In this document: positions 35,121 through 44,136 of the stretch, piece after piece
How positions within the stretch are numbered: the stretch's first letter is position 1
How the letters are laid out: every line of letters begins with the position of its first letter
From: Ectothiorhodospiraceae bacterium
GTDB taxonomy: Bacteria; Pseudomonadota; Gammaproteobacteria; Nitrococcales; Aquisalimonadaceae
NCBI GenBank assembly: GCA_020831885.1
Contig: JAFIFU010000010.1
Span: 36,552-100,551, forward strand
Reading direction: 5' to 3'
Length of the DNA: 64,000 nucleotides
Position numbers and translations under genes: made by a program
The notes under the pieces: model-generated
What the model saw: the letters and a program-made list of their open reading frames with translations, nothing else
What the model was told of the DNA's origin: nothing
Database searches by the model: none

Positions 35121-35191
35121 GCCTAACGCCGGACGTGAGCGGCGGGCGAAAAGCACAAGTTTGGTCCGTCCGTTCGACGGACTTGTTGGGC
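35121..35191 (-). repeat. attC site (best example in the window)
   Basis: On the minus strand GCCCAAC (RYYYAAC) starts the site and GCGTTAGGC (GTTRRRY) ends it, 71 bp apart. Inner arms AAGTCCGTCGAACGGACGG and CGTCCGGCG supply the L boxes. It separates the membrane protein and GST-like genes. Confidence 0.8.
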
Positions 35192-35229
35192 TTCGCGAAT
35201 CTCTATGCGAGCCGGCAGCCGCTCGCGCA

Positions 35230-35649
35230 TTAAGCGGCTGCGGCCCGCAGCTTGAGCTTCTGCCAGACGAGCACCCCAGCGCAAACAGCAACAGCCGCCC
35301 ATAAAGATGTGGTAGCGAACATGAAGGCCGTACTTAACCAGTACGCGGAGCCCCCAACATCCCATAGCGCATACTCAACCTCTACTGGCGCCCAAACAAC
35401 AACGATAACCAGCGCACCCCACACGTTAGAGCCGGCCACCAACGTTGATAACATGCCACCGAGCCTTGGCCAGCGGACGACACAGCCGGCTAGCGCAACG
35501 CATAAGGCGACTGCCCATAGCGACCGCCCTAACATTAGAATGTATGACTCGGACTTGGAGGCGATCGCCAGCTCGACAGTCGCAACCAGCGCGAGAACTA
35601 GCAGTAGCCCTGCGGTGACTAGCCGCCACTTGCGTCCATTTTCTTCCAT
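35230..35649 (-). CDS. Small four-helix membrane protein (cassette gene)
   Basis: 139 residues with four predicted membrane helices: LVTAGLLLVLALVATVELAI, SLWAVALCVALAGCVV, NVWGALVIVVVWAPVEV and a last one around TTSLWAAVAVCAGVLVW. The C-terminus is basic (QKLKLRAAAA). No family recognised. It stands 38 bp upstream of a clear attC site, so it is very likely a cassette gene. Confidence 0.65.
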   Translation of the reverse strand: MEENGRKWRLVTAGLLLVLALVATVELAIASKSESYILMLGRSLWAVALCVALAGCVVRWPRLGGMLSTLVAGSNVWGALVIVVVWAPVEVEYALWDVGGSAYWLSTAFMFATTSLWAAVAVCAGVLVWQKLKLRAAAA

Positions 35650-35774
35650 CTATTCCCCAAAAACCCGTTTTGTCGGCAATGTGGTTGATGGGTGGCCAAG
35701 CGCCGCTCAGCACGCGCGGTCTTGCAGTGGAGGCGCAGCCTCAACGAACAGGCCGTGGCCGTGCCTGCGCTTCC

Positions 35775-36566
35775 TTAGCCGGCTGCCCCGACGTGAATCT
35801 CCCCTCTCATGTATTCGACGACTTCTCCCCCAATTAGAACGCGGTCTCCCTGGAGCTCGCAGATGAGTTGTCCTCCGCGACTGGAAAGCTGCTGCGCCAT
35901 CAATTTGGTCTTGCCGAGACGATTGGCCCAGTAGGGGATGAGTGTGCAATGGGCGGAACCGGTCACCGGGTCTTCCGGCACCCCGGCGCCCGGCGCAAAG
36001 AAGCGGGACACGAAATCGACCTTTTCGCCGCGGGCGGTGACTATGAGCGCAAACGCGTCAAGACGCTGAATCGCCGAATAGTTGGGCGAAAACGCCCTTA
36101 CCTGCGCTTCGCTCTCGAGCACGACCATGAGATCCCGGGCAAGGAAAGCGGATTCTGGAGTTGTCCCGAGTGCTTCGATCAGGGTGTCGTCAACAGCCAC
36201 CGCCTCGCCGGGCCGGGAAGGAAAGTTGAGAAAAAGAAGGTCTCCCGTTCGGCTCACCGACAGGTTACCGCCTTTTGTTTCGAAACGAAGATGCGTTTGC
36301 TCCCGGTAATGCTCCTGGAAGAGCACATGGGCCGTGGCCAACGTGGCGTGCCCACATAGATCCATTTCCAGAACTGGGGTAAACCATCGCAGCTTCGAGC
36401 ATTTGGGTTCCGGGATGACGAATGCCGTTTCGGCGAGATTGTTCTCTGCCGCGATGGCCTGAAGGGTTTGGTCATCGAGCCACTCGTTCAATACGACAAC
36501 GGCAGCAGGATTGCCTCCGAAGACCCGGTTGGTGAAAGCATCGATCTGGTAGATTGGATAGCGCAC
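35775..36566 (-). CDS. PhzF-family isomerase/epimerase
   Basis: 263 residues. The start YQIDAFTNRVFGGNPAAVVVL and the ETAFV segment carry the family's catalytic Glu (about 46), and DLCGHATLATAHVLF is the conserved first-domain glycine motif. The mirrored second domain has GVPEDPVTGSAHCTLIPYW. PhzF proteins are diaminopimelate-epimerase-fold isomerases; most have unknown substrates. It heads the minus-strand cassette-like run but no attC was found between it and the membrane protein. Confidence 0.88.
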   Translation of the reverse strand: MRYPIYQIDAFTNRVFGGNPAAVVVLNEWLDDQTLQAIAAENNLAETAFVIPEPKCSKLRWFTPVLEMDLCGHATLATAHVLFQEHYREQTHLRFETKGGNLSVSRTGDLLFLNFPSRPGEAVAVDDTLIEALGTTPESAFLARDLMVVLESEAQVRAFSPNYSAIQRLDAFALIVTARGEKVDFVSRFFAPGAGVPEDPVTGSAHCTLIPYWANRLGKTKLMAQQLSSRGGQLICELQGDRVLIGGEVVEYMRGEIHVGAAG

Positions 36567-37164
36567 GGTTCCCTCGTTTCGCTAGCTAACAGTGGATGAA
36601 TCGCCTTCACGATGATTTGATCACTGTGACGGCCTAAGGGCTTTTTGTTTCTTGTCATTAAGAGGTTACCGCGGGAGGCAGGTGCTGCGCCACTGATTAC
36701 TTGACAGTAAGCTTCCGTACCGAGCCTGGCGGGAAAGCGGTCGGAGTACCGGTGTCTGCTGCCGGCTTGCGTAGCACGGGTCTCTGGATCCGGGTAGGGG
36801 TGTTGGGAACCGTGCAATGCCCCACGCTCCGCCGAGGGAGACGGTCAACGATTGTGGGCGGGGGACTGCGTTCTGGCCTGGGACTCATAAAGAGTGGTTA
36901 TGGAATCGGAAAGGAATCGCAAATAGTCCCCATGCATAGGTTATGAAATGATTCGTCGGAAATAGGCAGAGTGGACCGAGCCCGGGTCCCTGGTGCCGGG
37001 CGGGGTGATCCATGCCGGAGCAGTAAGCCCGCGGGTGGCGTCGATGCACGTGTTGGTGGATGCGATGCCGATCCTCCCGAAAGGATGATGGCCACCAGGA
37101 ACGGACCTCCGGCAGGCCTGGGGAAGGGGCGGTCGTAACGCTCTCGGATTCGCGAGGTCGCACC
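36567..37164. other. Intergenic region between divergent PhzF and LysR genes
   Basis: No gene seen; the listed ORFs are short and unlike known proteins. TATGGAATCGGAAAGGAATCGCA and AGGTTATGAAATGATTCGTC (36898-36958) may include the LysR promoter. Confidence 0.4.
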
Positions 37165-38058
37165 ATGGAAATCAGCCAGATTCGCTACTTTGTCGCGCTG
37201 GTGGAAACGGGGAGTATGACCAAAGCCGCACAGCGCTTGTATGTCACGCAACCCGCCGTTTCCGCCGCCGTGCACCGGCTCGAGGACGAGCTCGGTGTCA
37301 CTCTGGTTGAGCGGCAGGGTCGGGGCGTCCGGATCACGATTGAAGGCACACAGTTCTATCGCCGTGCACGTAATATCATCAACGAGTATCGGGCGGCGAA
37401 GGCCGAGACCCGGCCGTATTCGAAGGGTAAGCCTATACGCATCGGTTGCCTTTCCACGTTTCCGGTCCACGGGCTGTCTTCGTTTCTGTCTCGGCTGGGG
37501 GACGTCACCCCGGATCACGTCGTGGAGTTCAGTGAGGGCTCACCTGTCGTTCTGGACGAGTGGCTTCGCCGTGAGCGGATCGACGTTGCTCTCACCGATC
37601 TTACCCACCACAAACAGCCGGATCGCACGCGGGCGCTGTTGAAAGATCCGTTTGTTGTCGCAGTGTCCCCGGACCATCCTTTCGCTTCCCGCGCTTCCCT
37701 TCATCTTGCCGATCTCCACGGGCAACCGTTCGTACTGCGGACGAATTGCGAGCTGCTGCCCGAATCCAATCAGGTCTTCAAGGGCAAAGGTGTCCGCCCG
37801 CATATCGTGGCGCGTACGGCACGGGAGAGCCTGGCGCTGGATCTGGTCATTGCGGGGATCGGACTCACGCTGCTACCGGCTTCACTTGCCTGCGAGCGGG
37901 TCACGAGGATCCCTGTTGAGGACTTTGAGCGAAATCGGCAACTGGGCCTGCGTTGGTCGACAACCCTGGACGCGTCCTCGCTGGAGCTGCTACTTGACGC
38001 GCTGGAGGACGTGCACTGGTCCGGACGGAAAACCCCGGTTCTGCGGGAGTCGAGCTGA
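37165..38058 (+). CDS. LysR-family regulator
   Basis: ATG 37165 (35 codons inside the ORF) begins at MEISQIRYFVALVETGSMTKAAQRL, the LysR winged helix; 297 residues. YVTQPAVSAAVHRLEDELGVTLVER follows. The C-terminal periplasmic-binding-like effector domain is shorter on family features but complete in length. It is 54 nt upstream of the thioesterase gene, which it may control. Confidence 0.9.
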   Translation: MEISQIRYFVALVETGSMTKAAQRLYVTQPAVSAAVHRLEDELGVTLVERQGRGVRITIEGTQFYRRARNIINEYRAAKAETRPYSKGKPIRIGCLSTFPVHGLSSFLSRLGDVTPDHVVEFSEGSPVVLDEWLRRERIDVALTDLTHHKQPDRTRALLKDPFVVAVSPDHPFASRASLHLADLHGQPFVLRTNCELLPESNQVFKGKGVRPHIVARTARESLALDLVIAGIGLTLLPASLACERVTRIPVEDFERNRQLGLRWSTTLDASSLELLLDALEDVHWSGRKTPVLRESS

Positions 38059-38112
38059 CGCAATGTGCCGTCACCGGGCGCTTCCCGAGGTGAACCTATT
38101 CAGGAGGTCAAT

Positions 38113-38571
38113 ATGGCGAAACAGTTTGAGCCCCGGAGCAGGGCATTTGAGGAGCGGGTGCGAGAGAGTTTTCGGCGTCAGCGCGTGATGACGCAACTGG
38201 GTATCGAGTTAGTGGATCTCAGGCCCGGGGCGGTTCGGCTCGCCATGCCCTTCAGTGATCTGCTGACGCAACAGCACGGGTTTGTGCACGCAGGAATCGT
38301 CTCCACAGCGCTTGACAGTGCCTGCGGGTTCGCCGCGTTTTCACTCATGCCTGATGAGGCTGGTGTGCTCACTGTGGAGTTCAAGGTCAACTTGCTCGCC
38401 CCGGCACGTGGAGAGCGATTCGTGTTCGACGGCGAGGTTGTCAAACCGGGGCGCACCATCACTGTCTGCGAGGCGAGGGCAACGGCGATCGAACAGGGCG
38501 AGGAGCGCGTTATCGCGACCATGACCGGTACGCTGATGAGCATCATCGGTCGTGAAGGGGTCAAGGGCTGA
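38113..38571 (+). CDS. PaaI-family thioesterase (hotdog fold)
   Basis: ATG 38113 has AGGAGG at ideal spacing; 152 residues. QQHGFVHAGIVSTALDSACGFAAFS is the PaaI hotdog helix motif with the catalytic Asp region. TVEFKVNLLAPARGERFVFDGEVVKPGRT is the usual second half. It hydrolyses acyl- or aryl-CoA thioesters; the chain is unknown. Confidence 0.88.
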   Translation: MAKQFEPRSRAFEERVRESFRRQRVMTQLGIELVDLRPGAVRLAMPFSDLLTQQHGFVHAGIVSTALDSACGFAAFSLMPDEAGVLTVEFKVNLLAPARGERFVFDGEVVKPGRTITVCEARATAIEQGEERVIATMTGTLMSIIGREGVKG

Positions 38572-38702
38572 TCGGGTAGCGAGCTTTGTGGACTGGTTCG
38601 GTGACGATCAGCCCGCGGACAGAGCGCCGGCGAATGGCTCCTTGGGAGACGTTGTTACATGTCCGGCACTCACGGTGTCACCCTTTCCGCGTGTTGGTGT
38701 AT

Positions 38703-38960
38703 TCAGTCCTGGTGCTTGAATATATCTTTCGCGGATCGGATGTCTTGCCGACGGATACCGATGTCGCGGAGGAGACGGTCATCCAGCGCGGATAACTGAC
38801 GCCGCGCAAGACGATTTTGTCTCGCCTTCTCCCGGCGGAGAGCGAATTCGGCGATTCGCGTCCAGAGTGAAGAAGAGGAGGGTGTTCCCCGGAGTAAATC
38901 TTCAAGCTCAAGATGGCGAAGCGTTTCAGTTCCAGGTAATGAAAAGTGTTTCCGATTCAT
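38703..38960 (-). CDS. DUF1127-domain small protein
   Basis: 85 residues from ATG 38960, with GAGAGG upstream. The C-terminal RRQLSALDDRLLRDIGIRRQDI is the DUF1127 (YjiS-like) signature. These small basic proteins have been linked to phosphate and RNA regulation in alphaproteobacteria; here the role is unknown. It converges on the thioesterase gene. Confidence 0.8.
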   Translation of the reverse strand: MNRKHFSLPGTETLRHLELEDLLRGTPSSSSLWTRIAEFALRREKARQNRLARRQLSALDDRLLRDIGIRRQDIRSAKDIFKHQD

Positions 38961-39137
38961 TTTTCCCTCTCGTCTTTATGAGAATGTATTTGACGCTTGT
39001 CATGGGTAAGGCCCTTGATGGACCATGCGCTAGTCAATCTATCGCGATTATTGTTCGACAAAAATTGAAATATTCTTTTTGAATAGATAAGCAAGAATTA
39101 TGAAAACAGAAGTTATGGAACGGGAAGGGTCGCAGTG

Positions 39138-40070
39138 ATGAATCGTCTGCCGCCACTGAATCCGTTACGGGCATTCGAGGCCGCGGCGCGGCTTGGCAGC
39201 TTTCAAAAGGCTGCAGAGGAGCTGAACGTAACTCCTCCAGCCATCAGCCATCAGGTGCGGGTGCTCGAGGAATACCTGGACGTCACCCTGTTTCATCGTG
39301 AAGCACGGCGTGTCCGGCTGACAGAGCAGGGCGAGATGTACCTGGCTGCCGTCAGTGAGGGGCTCCATCGGATTGCCGCCGCGACCCGTTTGCTGCTCAA
39401 GGCGACCGAGAAGCGGCCGCTCACGGTGTCGTCCGCACCGTCATTCGCCTGCGGCTGGCTGGTTCCCAGGCTGGTGGACTTTCACACCCGCCATCCTGAC
39501 GTGGAGGTTCGTCTCGATACGTCGGTTCAACTGGTTGATCTTCTGCGCTCGGATATTGACGTCGCCATTCGCTACACGGCCAACCCGGTGTTCCAGGGCA
39601 TGGTCTCCCACTGCCTTGAACGGGAAGAGCTGGTTCCCGTGTGCAGTCCGTCGCTGCTGGAGGGGGAGCGCCCGTTGCAAGTGCCGGAGGATATCAAGGG
39701 ATTCCGGCTCCTACACACGCGACCACGTCTGGGGGAGTGGCGCGGATGGTTGGCTGCGGCGGGTGTGGACCACCCCGATCCAGAGGCAGGGCCCAAGTTC
39801 GACGATTACGCCTTAACACTTGAGGCCGCTGCCTCGGGCCTGGGAATCGCCATTGCGATTAGGCCTGCAGCAGAATCCCATATCCGCAGCGGCAGGCTTG
39901 CCATGCCTTTCGATGTTACTCACATTACCGAGGCTGCCTATTACCTGGTCTATCCGGAAGTCAGCGCCAATGATGAGCGTGTGCGCACGTTCCGTGACTG
40001 GCTGCTGGCGTGTGTCACTCCCTCCGGCCCCTCGGACCCACTTTCTACGTTACCGACATCATCAGAGTAA
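39138..40070 (+). CDS. LysR-family regulator, GcvA-like
   Basis: 310 residues from ATG 39138 (GTG 39135 is adjacent). The start LPPLNPLRAFEAAARLGSFQKAAEELNVTPPAISHQVRVLE is the classical GcvA/AmpR-type helix-turn-helix. DVAIRYT and the effector domain are intact. The MFS transporter gene follows in the same direction after 337 bp and may be its target. Confidence 0.9.
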   Translation: MNRLPPLNPLRAFEAAARLGSFQKAAEELNVTPPAISHQVRVLEEYLDVTLFHREARRVRLTEQGEMYLAAVSEGLHRIAAATRLLLKATEKRPLTVSSAPSFACGWLVPRLVDFHTRHPDVEVRLDTSVQLVDLLRSDIDVAIRYTANPVFQGMVSHCLEREELVPVCSPSLLEGERPLQVPEDIKGFRLLHTRPRLGEWRGWLAAAGVDHPDPEAGPKFDDYALTLEAAASGLGIAIAIRPAAESHIRSGRLAMPFDVTHITEAAYYLVYPEVSANDERVRTFRDWLLACVTPSGPSDPLSTLPTSSE

Positions 40071-40349
40071 TACCGGGGTGGCGGACCGGGACTATCACCT
40101 GTGTCCGCAACCGATAAATTTTCCTGATGATAATCCTAAAAAATCATAAATGGTTTTGGCCGATCGACTGTGGAAATATCTAGGACGTGATTTCCCTGCT
40201 GCTTCATAACGGGCCCGGCGTAACCGCCGGATAAAGAGTGAATCACGGATGGTTAGCAGCCCGGTCTGTCAACATCGCATGCCCCGTTGAGGTGGCGAAT
40301 GGGGCTGCCATGGAACCCGGGTACGGATCGATGGAAACCAGCCCGGATT

Positions 40350-40376
40350 CACCATGGGAATAGATCAGTGCTTCCC
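40350..40376 (-). repeat. IS-end-like dispersed repeat, copy B
   Basis: On the minus strand: GGGAAGCACTGATCTATTCC then CATGGTG. It matches copies at 26.9 and 63.85 kb with one or two changes. 40071-40349 otherwise shows no gene. Confidence 0.5.
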
Positions 40377-40407
40377 AAGGACTGGCTAGCTATGACGGAG
40401 GCGCGCA

Positions 40408-41673
40408 ATGAATGCGACCGCTGGAGAAACATTACGAGACCAACGTCCCCCGACTGTCAGAACATCGATTGTTGTCCTCGTAGCCTGCGCCTGCGGAATC
40501 TCGCTCATTACCTTCGGCGTCCGCTCCATCTTCGGGCTGTTTACTGATCCAGTTGCCGAGACCCATGGGTGGTCCCGCGAGACGTTCGCGGTTGCTCTCG
40601 CCATTCAGAATCTCCTGTGGGGCTTGAGTCAGCCCTTCGCCGGTGCCCTGGTGGATCGCTTCGGACCGATTCGGGTATTGGCCACCGGGGCGGCCGTGTA
40701 CGCATTGGGGGTTGGGCTGATGGCCGTCAGCGCCAGCCCGATGGGCCTGCACCTGACCGCCGGGGTTCTGGTTGGACTCGGAATGGGGGGCGCCTCTTTC
40801 GTGACGGTCATCGGCGCGCTTGGGCAACTGGTCCCGGAGTCGGCGAGGACCTGGGCCCTGGGAATGGCCACTGCTGCCGGCTCACTTGGGCAGTTCCTGT
40901 TCGCACCTCTCGGCCAGGCCTTCATCCTGGGTTACGGCTGGCAGCACACCGCTTTGCTACTTGCCGGATGCGTAGGGCTTACTGTACTGCTGGCGCTGGG
41001 CATACGGGGCAACCTGCAGCGAACGGATGGTCCAGGGGACAACAGTCCCGCACTTTCCCTGGGACAGGTGCTGACAATAGCACTGCGTCATCGCAGCTAC
41101 GTTTTTCTGCTGCTGGGGTTTTCCGTCTGCGGTTTTCAACTTGCATTCATCACCATTCACCTGCCGCCCTATCTCAACGACCTGGCTGTGAGTCCGTCTG
41201 TCGCCGGATGGGCTATCGGCTTGATCGGGCTGGCCAATGTTGTGGGTGCCTACGCTGCGGGGGGGCTTGGTGCCACACTGAGCAACCGCGGATTGCTGGC
41301 CGGAATCTACTTCGCAAGGGCCGCGGCCATCGCACTGTTTCTTGTGGTGCCGATCAGTGCCGTGACCGTTTTACTGTTTTCTGTCGTGATGGGACTGCTC
41401 TGGCTATCCACCGTTCCGCTGACATCGGCGCTGGTGGCGCTCATGTTCGGAACGCGTTCCATGGGTATGCTTTTCGGCCTCGTTTTCTTCAGTCACCAGG
41501 TCGGTTCGTTTTTTGGCGTGTGGCTGGGCGGTGCGTTGTTCGAAATCACTGCCAGTTACGACATTGTGTGGTGGCTGACTGTAGCGCTCGGGGTGGCTGC
41601 AGGCATTGCCCATTTGCCTATCCGGGAAGAGCGGGCCACTGAAATGCCGGATAATCAACTCGTGCGGAGCTGA
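40408..41673 (+). CDS. MFS transporter
   Basis: 421 residues with twelve membrane helices. The loop 2-3 signature GALVDRFGPIRVLATG and the fold of the monocarboxylate/oxalate-formate antiporter (OFA) group are visible, including FGVRSIFGLFTDPVAETHGWSRETFAVALA at the first helix. It probably moves a small carboxylate. The 126-residue gene starts eight bases after its stop. Confidence 0.88.
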   Translation: MNATAGETLRDQRPPTVRTSIVVLVACACGISLITFGVRSIFGLFTDPVAETHGWSRETFAVALAIQNLLWGLSQPFAGALVDRFGPIRVLATGAAVYALGVGLMAVSASPMGLHLTAGVLVGLGMGGASFVTVIGALGQLVPESARTWALGMATAAGSLGQFLFAPLGQAFILGYGWQHTALLLAGCVGLTVLLALGIRGNLQRTDGPGDNSPALSLGQVLTIALRHRSYVFLLLGFSVCGFQLAFITIHLPPYLNDLAVSPSVAGWAIGLIGLANVVGAYAAGGLGATLSNRGLLAGIYFARAAAIALFLVVPISAVTVLLFSVVMGLLWLSTVPLTSALVALMFGTRSMGMLFGLVFFSHQVGSFFGVWLGGALFEITASYDIVWWLTVALGVAAGIAHLPIREERATEMPDNQLVRS

Positions 41674-41681
41674 GCCTGATC

Positions 41682-42062
41682 ATGGGCATCGCTTACCGCC
41701 ACCAGCTTGCCGCACTGCTCCTTGCAACAGGGGTGGCGGCCGCGATCTTGGCCGCCCTGCCTCCGATGCGCCTTGCGGCACATGACGCACGTCCTCCCGC
41801 CGTCCTGGTGGCGGTGTTCCCGCCCTGGAAGGACCAAACCAGAACCGACCAGGCGATCCTCCAAACGGGAGCTATACCACTCAAGAAGGCGCTCAATGGC
41901 ACGGTCTGGTGGTTCATCTCGACTGATGCCAGCCACCCACAGGCGCTTGAGGAGCGTGGGGCCTGGGTGTTGATGGTCCCCGGGGTGGCAGGCGTGATGC
42001 CAACGTGCACCGGTACGACGTCGCGCACCAAAGGACGAACCGCGAGGTCTGCGTTTCCGTGA
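41682..42062 (+). CDS. Conserved hypothetical membrane-anchored protein next to the MFS gene
   Basis: 126 residues. One N-terminal hydrophobic segment (LAALLLATGVAAAILAALPP) followed by a periplasmic domain with VLVAVFPPWKDQTRTDQAIL, GTVWWFIS and GAWVLMVPGVAG. Similar small proteins with VFPP and a late GAxxVL(D/V)P segment occur in proteobacteria, as far as I recall, without assigned function. The last 20 residues look unlike the rest and may result from a frameshift. Confidence 0.55.
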   Translation: MGIAYRHQLAALLLATGVAAAILAALPPMRLAAHDARPPAVLVAVFPPWKDQTRTDQAILQTGAIPLKKALNGTVWWFISTDASHPQALEERGAWVLMVPGVAGVMPTCTGTTSRTKGRTARSAFP

Positions 42063-42344
42063 ATGCATTCTATCGGTGATGGTGTAGCGCTCACCCGCGG
42101 TGTTCCATCAACGCCAGGGCTGCTGACCTGCAGTCTCCACCCTCTCGCCCACGGCAGACGTCGGCGATGCCGGAGAAGGCCTCGAGCCAGCGGCTTCCCA
42201 ATCGGTCAACTGATCGAACCCAGTCAAAACAATGACATGGTGCTGACGCCAACGCGCGTCGGCCACTCCGGTGTTCCCGTGGCGGGATGGCCAAAATCGC
42301 TAGACACCCGCAAACCGACTCTGGCAGACTCACTCCCTAATTCA

Positions 42345-42362
42345 AATGAAACACGTTTCATT
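42345..42362 (+). promoter_or_regulatory. KdgR/IclR-type operator
   Basis: AATGAAACACGTTTCATT is an 18-bp palindrome with eight perfect bases in each arm and a further half-site ATGAAACAAAT at 42365. It matches the AATGAAAC-N2-GTTTCATT pattern of IclR-family regulators, and the operon downstream ends in an IclR gene. 42063-42344 shows no gene. Confidence 0.75.
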
Positions 42363-42406
42363 AGATGAAACAAATCCGTAAGTGTATCGCAGTGGAGGAG
42401 AAGCAG

Positions 42407-43990
42407 ATGAGTTTGGTGACCCGACTACAACAGCTCGCCCTGGTGGCGGCTATTGGCAGTATGTCCATTCCCGCTTTTGCCGATGAGCCGGTCCGCGGCG
42501 GGACGTTAAGAATGATCGCGCAACCCGAACCACCCACGTTGATGCTTGGGCTGAATCAACAGGGGCCGACGCAGTTCGTGGCCGGAAAAATCTATGAAGG
42601 GCTCCTGCGCTATGACCAGGAACTTCAGCCGATGCCAGGGCTCGCACGTGACTGGTCGGTCTCGGACGATGGCCTGGAGTACACCTTCCATTTACAGGAA
42701 GGGGTGCTCTGGCATGACGGAGAGCCGTTCACCTCGGCGGACGTTGTCTTCACGATGGAAGAGTTTCTCTCGGAAGTGCACCCGCGCGCCCGAGGCGTGC
42801 TTGCCCATGTTGAGGAAATCGAAGCCCCGGACGAGCACACTGTCATTTTCCGGTTGAAAGCGCCTTTCGCGGCCTTTATCCAGAGTTTCGAGGTGTCCAG
42901 TGCACCGATGATCCCGGCCCACCTTTACCAGGGCACGGATTTCCGGGATAACCCGGCCAACGAAACGCCCATCGGCACCGGGCCGTTCAAACTCGAGCGC
43001 TGGGAGCAGGGCTCCTATATCCGCCTGACCCGGAATGAGGACTACTGGAAGGAAGGCAAGCCGTATCTGGACGGCATTCTGTTCAACATCGTCCCTGATG
43101 CCGCCTCACGCGCGGTTGCCTTCGAGACCGGCCGGGTGGATGTCCTGCGTGGCGGTGACATTGAGTACTTCGACGTTGCGCGTCTCGAGCAGATGCCCGA
43201 TGTGGAAGTGACCACCGAGGGCTGGGAGTTCCTCTCCCCGACAATCTGGATGCAGTTCAACCTCCGCAACGAGCCGTTGGATGACCCGCGTTTCCGCCAG
43301 GCGATCTGGCATGCCGTTAACCGTGATTTCATCGTCGATTCGATCTGGTCGGGTTACGGGAAAGTCGCCAAGGGGCCGGTGAATTCCGCATCGCCGTTCT
43401 TCGACGATTCGCTGCCTGATGTGGAGTATGACCCGGAACGTGCCATCGAGCTGCTCGACGAGATGGGGCTTGAGCCAAACCGTCGCGGCGTCCGGGCTAC
43501 CATCCGGTTCCTCGCGCTGCCTTACACGGAAACCTACATCCGCATGGGCGAGTATATTCGGCAGCAGCTCCAGCAAGTCGGTATCGAACTCGATGTCACC
43601 CAGACCGACGTCGGTGGCTGGGCCCAGACCCTGGGCCAGTGGGATTACGACATGACCATCAACCTGCTGTTCCAGTACGGTGACCCGGCGCTTGGTATTC
43701 AGCGCGCCTACGTCTCCAGTAACCTGGTCAAGGGCTCGCCGTCCGCGAATGTCTCCGGGCTTGATGATCCGGCGATTGACGAGCTGCTTACCCGTGCCGC
43801 CACCGAAAGTGACCCCGAGGAGCGGTTCCGGCTTTACTCGGAGTTCCAGCACGAGATTGTCGATAATGCCTACTTCGGCTATCTGATCGAAGCGCATTTC
43901 CCGACCGTCTACCGCAATAATGTCCGGAATCTGGTGAATTCCGCCATCGGCCTGAACGACAACATGGCCGAAGTCTGGATCGAACGCTAG
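42407..43990 (+). CDS. ABC transporter substrate-binding protein (DppA/OppA type)
   Basis: ATG 42407 has GGAGGAG six bases upstream; 527 residues. The signal peptide ends near PAFADEP. The mature part is a family 5 (peptide/nickel) receptor with GGTLRMIAQPEPPTLML, EGVLWHDGEPFTSADVVFT and the GTGPFKLERWEQG segment. In this operon it sits with a hydro-lyase and an ICL-type lyase and not with peptidases. It may therefore bind a carboxylate rather than a peptide; that is inference. An intercistronic hairpin follows. Confidence 0.92.
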   Translation: MSLVTRLQQLALVAAIGSMSIPAFADEPVRGGTLRMIAQPEPPTLMLGLNQQGPTQFVAGKIYEGLLRYDQELQPMPGLARDWSVSDDGLEYTFHLQEGVLWHDGEPFTSADVVFTMEEFLSEVHPRARGVLAHVEEIEAPDEHTVIFRLKAPFAAFIQSFEVSSAPMIPAHLYQGTDFRDNPANETPIGTGPFKLERWEQGSYIRLTRNEDYWKEGKPYLDGILFNIVPDAASRAVAFETGRVDVLRGGDIEYFDVARLEQMPDVEVTTEGWEFLSPTIWMQFNLRNEPLDDPRFRQAIWHAVNRDFIVDSIWSGYGKVAKGPVNSASPFFDDSLPDVEYDPERAIELLDEMGLEPNRRGVRATIRFLALPYTETYIRMGEYIRQQLQQVGIELDVTQTDVGGWAQTLGQWDYDMTINLLFQYGDPALGIQRAYVSSNLVKGSPSANVSGLDDPAIDELLTRAATESDPEERFRLYSEFQHEIVDNAYFGYLIEAHFPTVYRNNVRNLVNSAIGLNDNMAEVWIER

Positions 43991-44006
43991 TGGGGGATGC
44001 CGGAAA

Positions 44007-44033
44007 GGCCGGGGTGGTATTGTCACCCCGGCC
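44007..44033 (+). terminator. Hairpin between binding protein and permease genes
   Basis: GGCCGGGGTG and CACCCCGGCC form a perfect 10-bp stem with a 7-nt loop, without U-tract. It probably protects the upstream mRNA or attenuates the permease genes, keeping binding protein in excess. Confidence 0.7.
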
Positions 44034-44136
44034 CGCCCGGTTCGCTCAACCAGTCTCCGCGTCGACGCAACGCGCAAGCACCTCAATTTCAGTGTCCGCA
44101 TCCCCAGCAGGGCACGGACTTTAGCGAGCACGTGCA

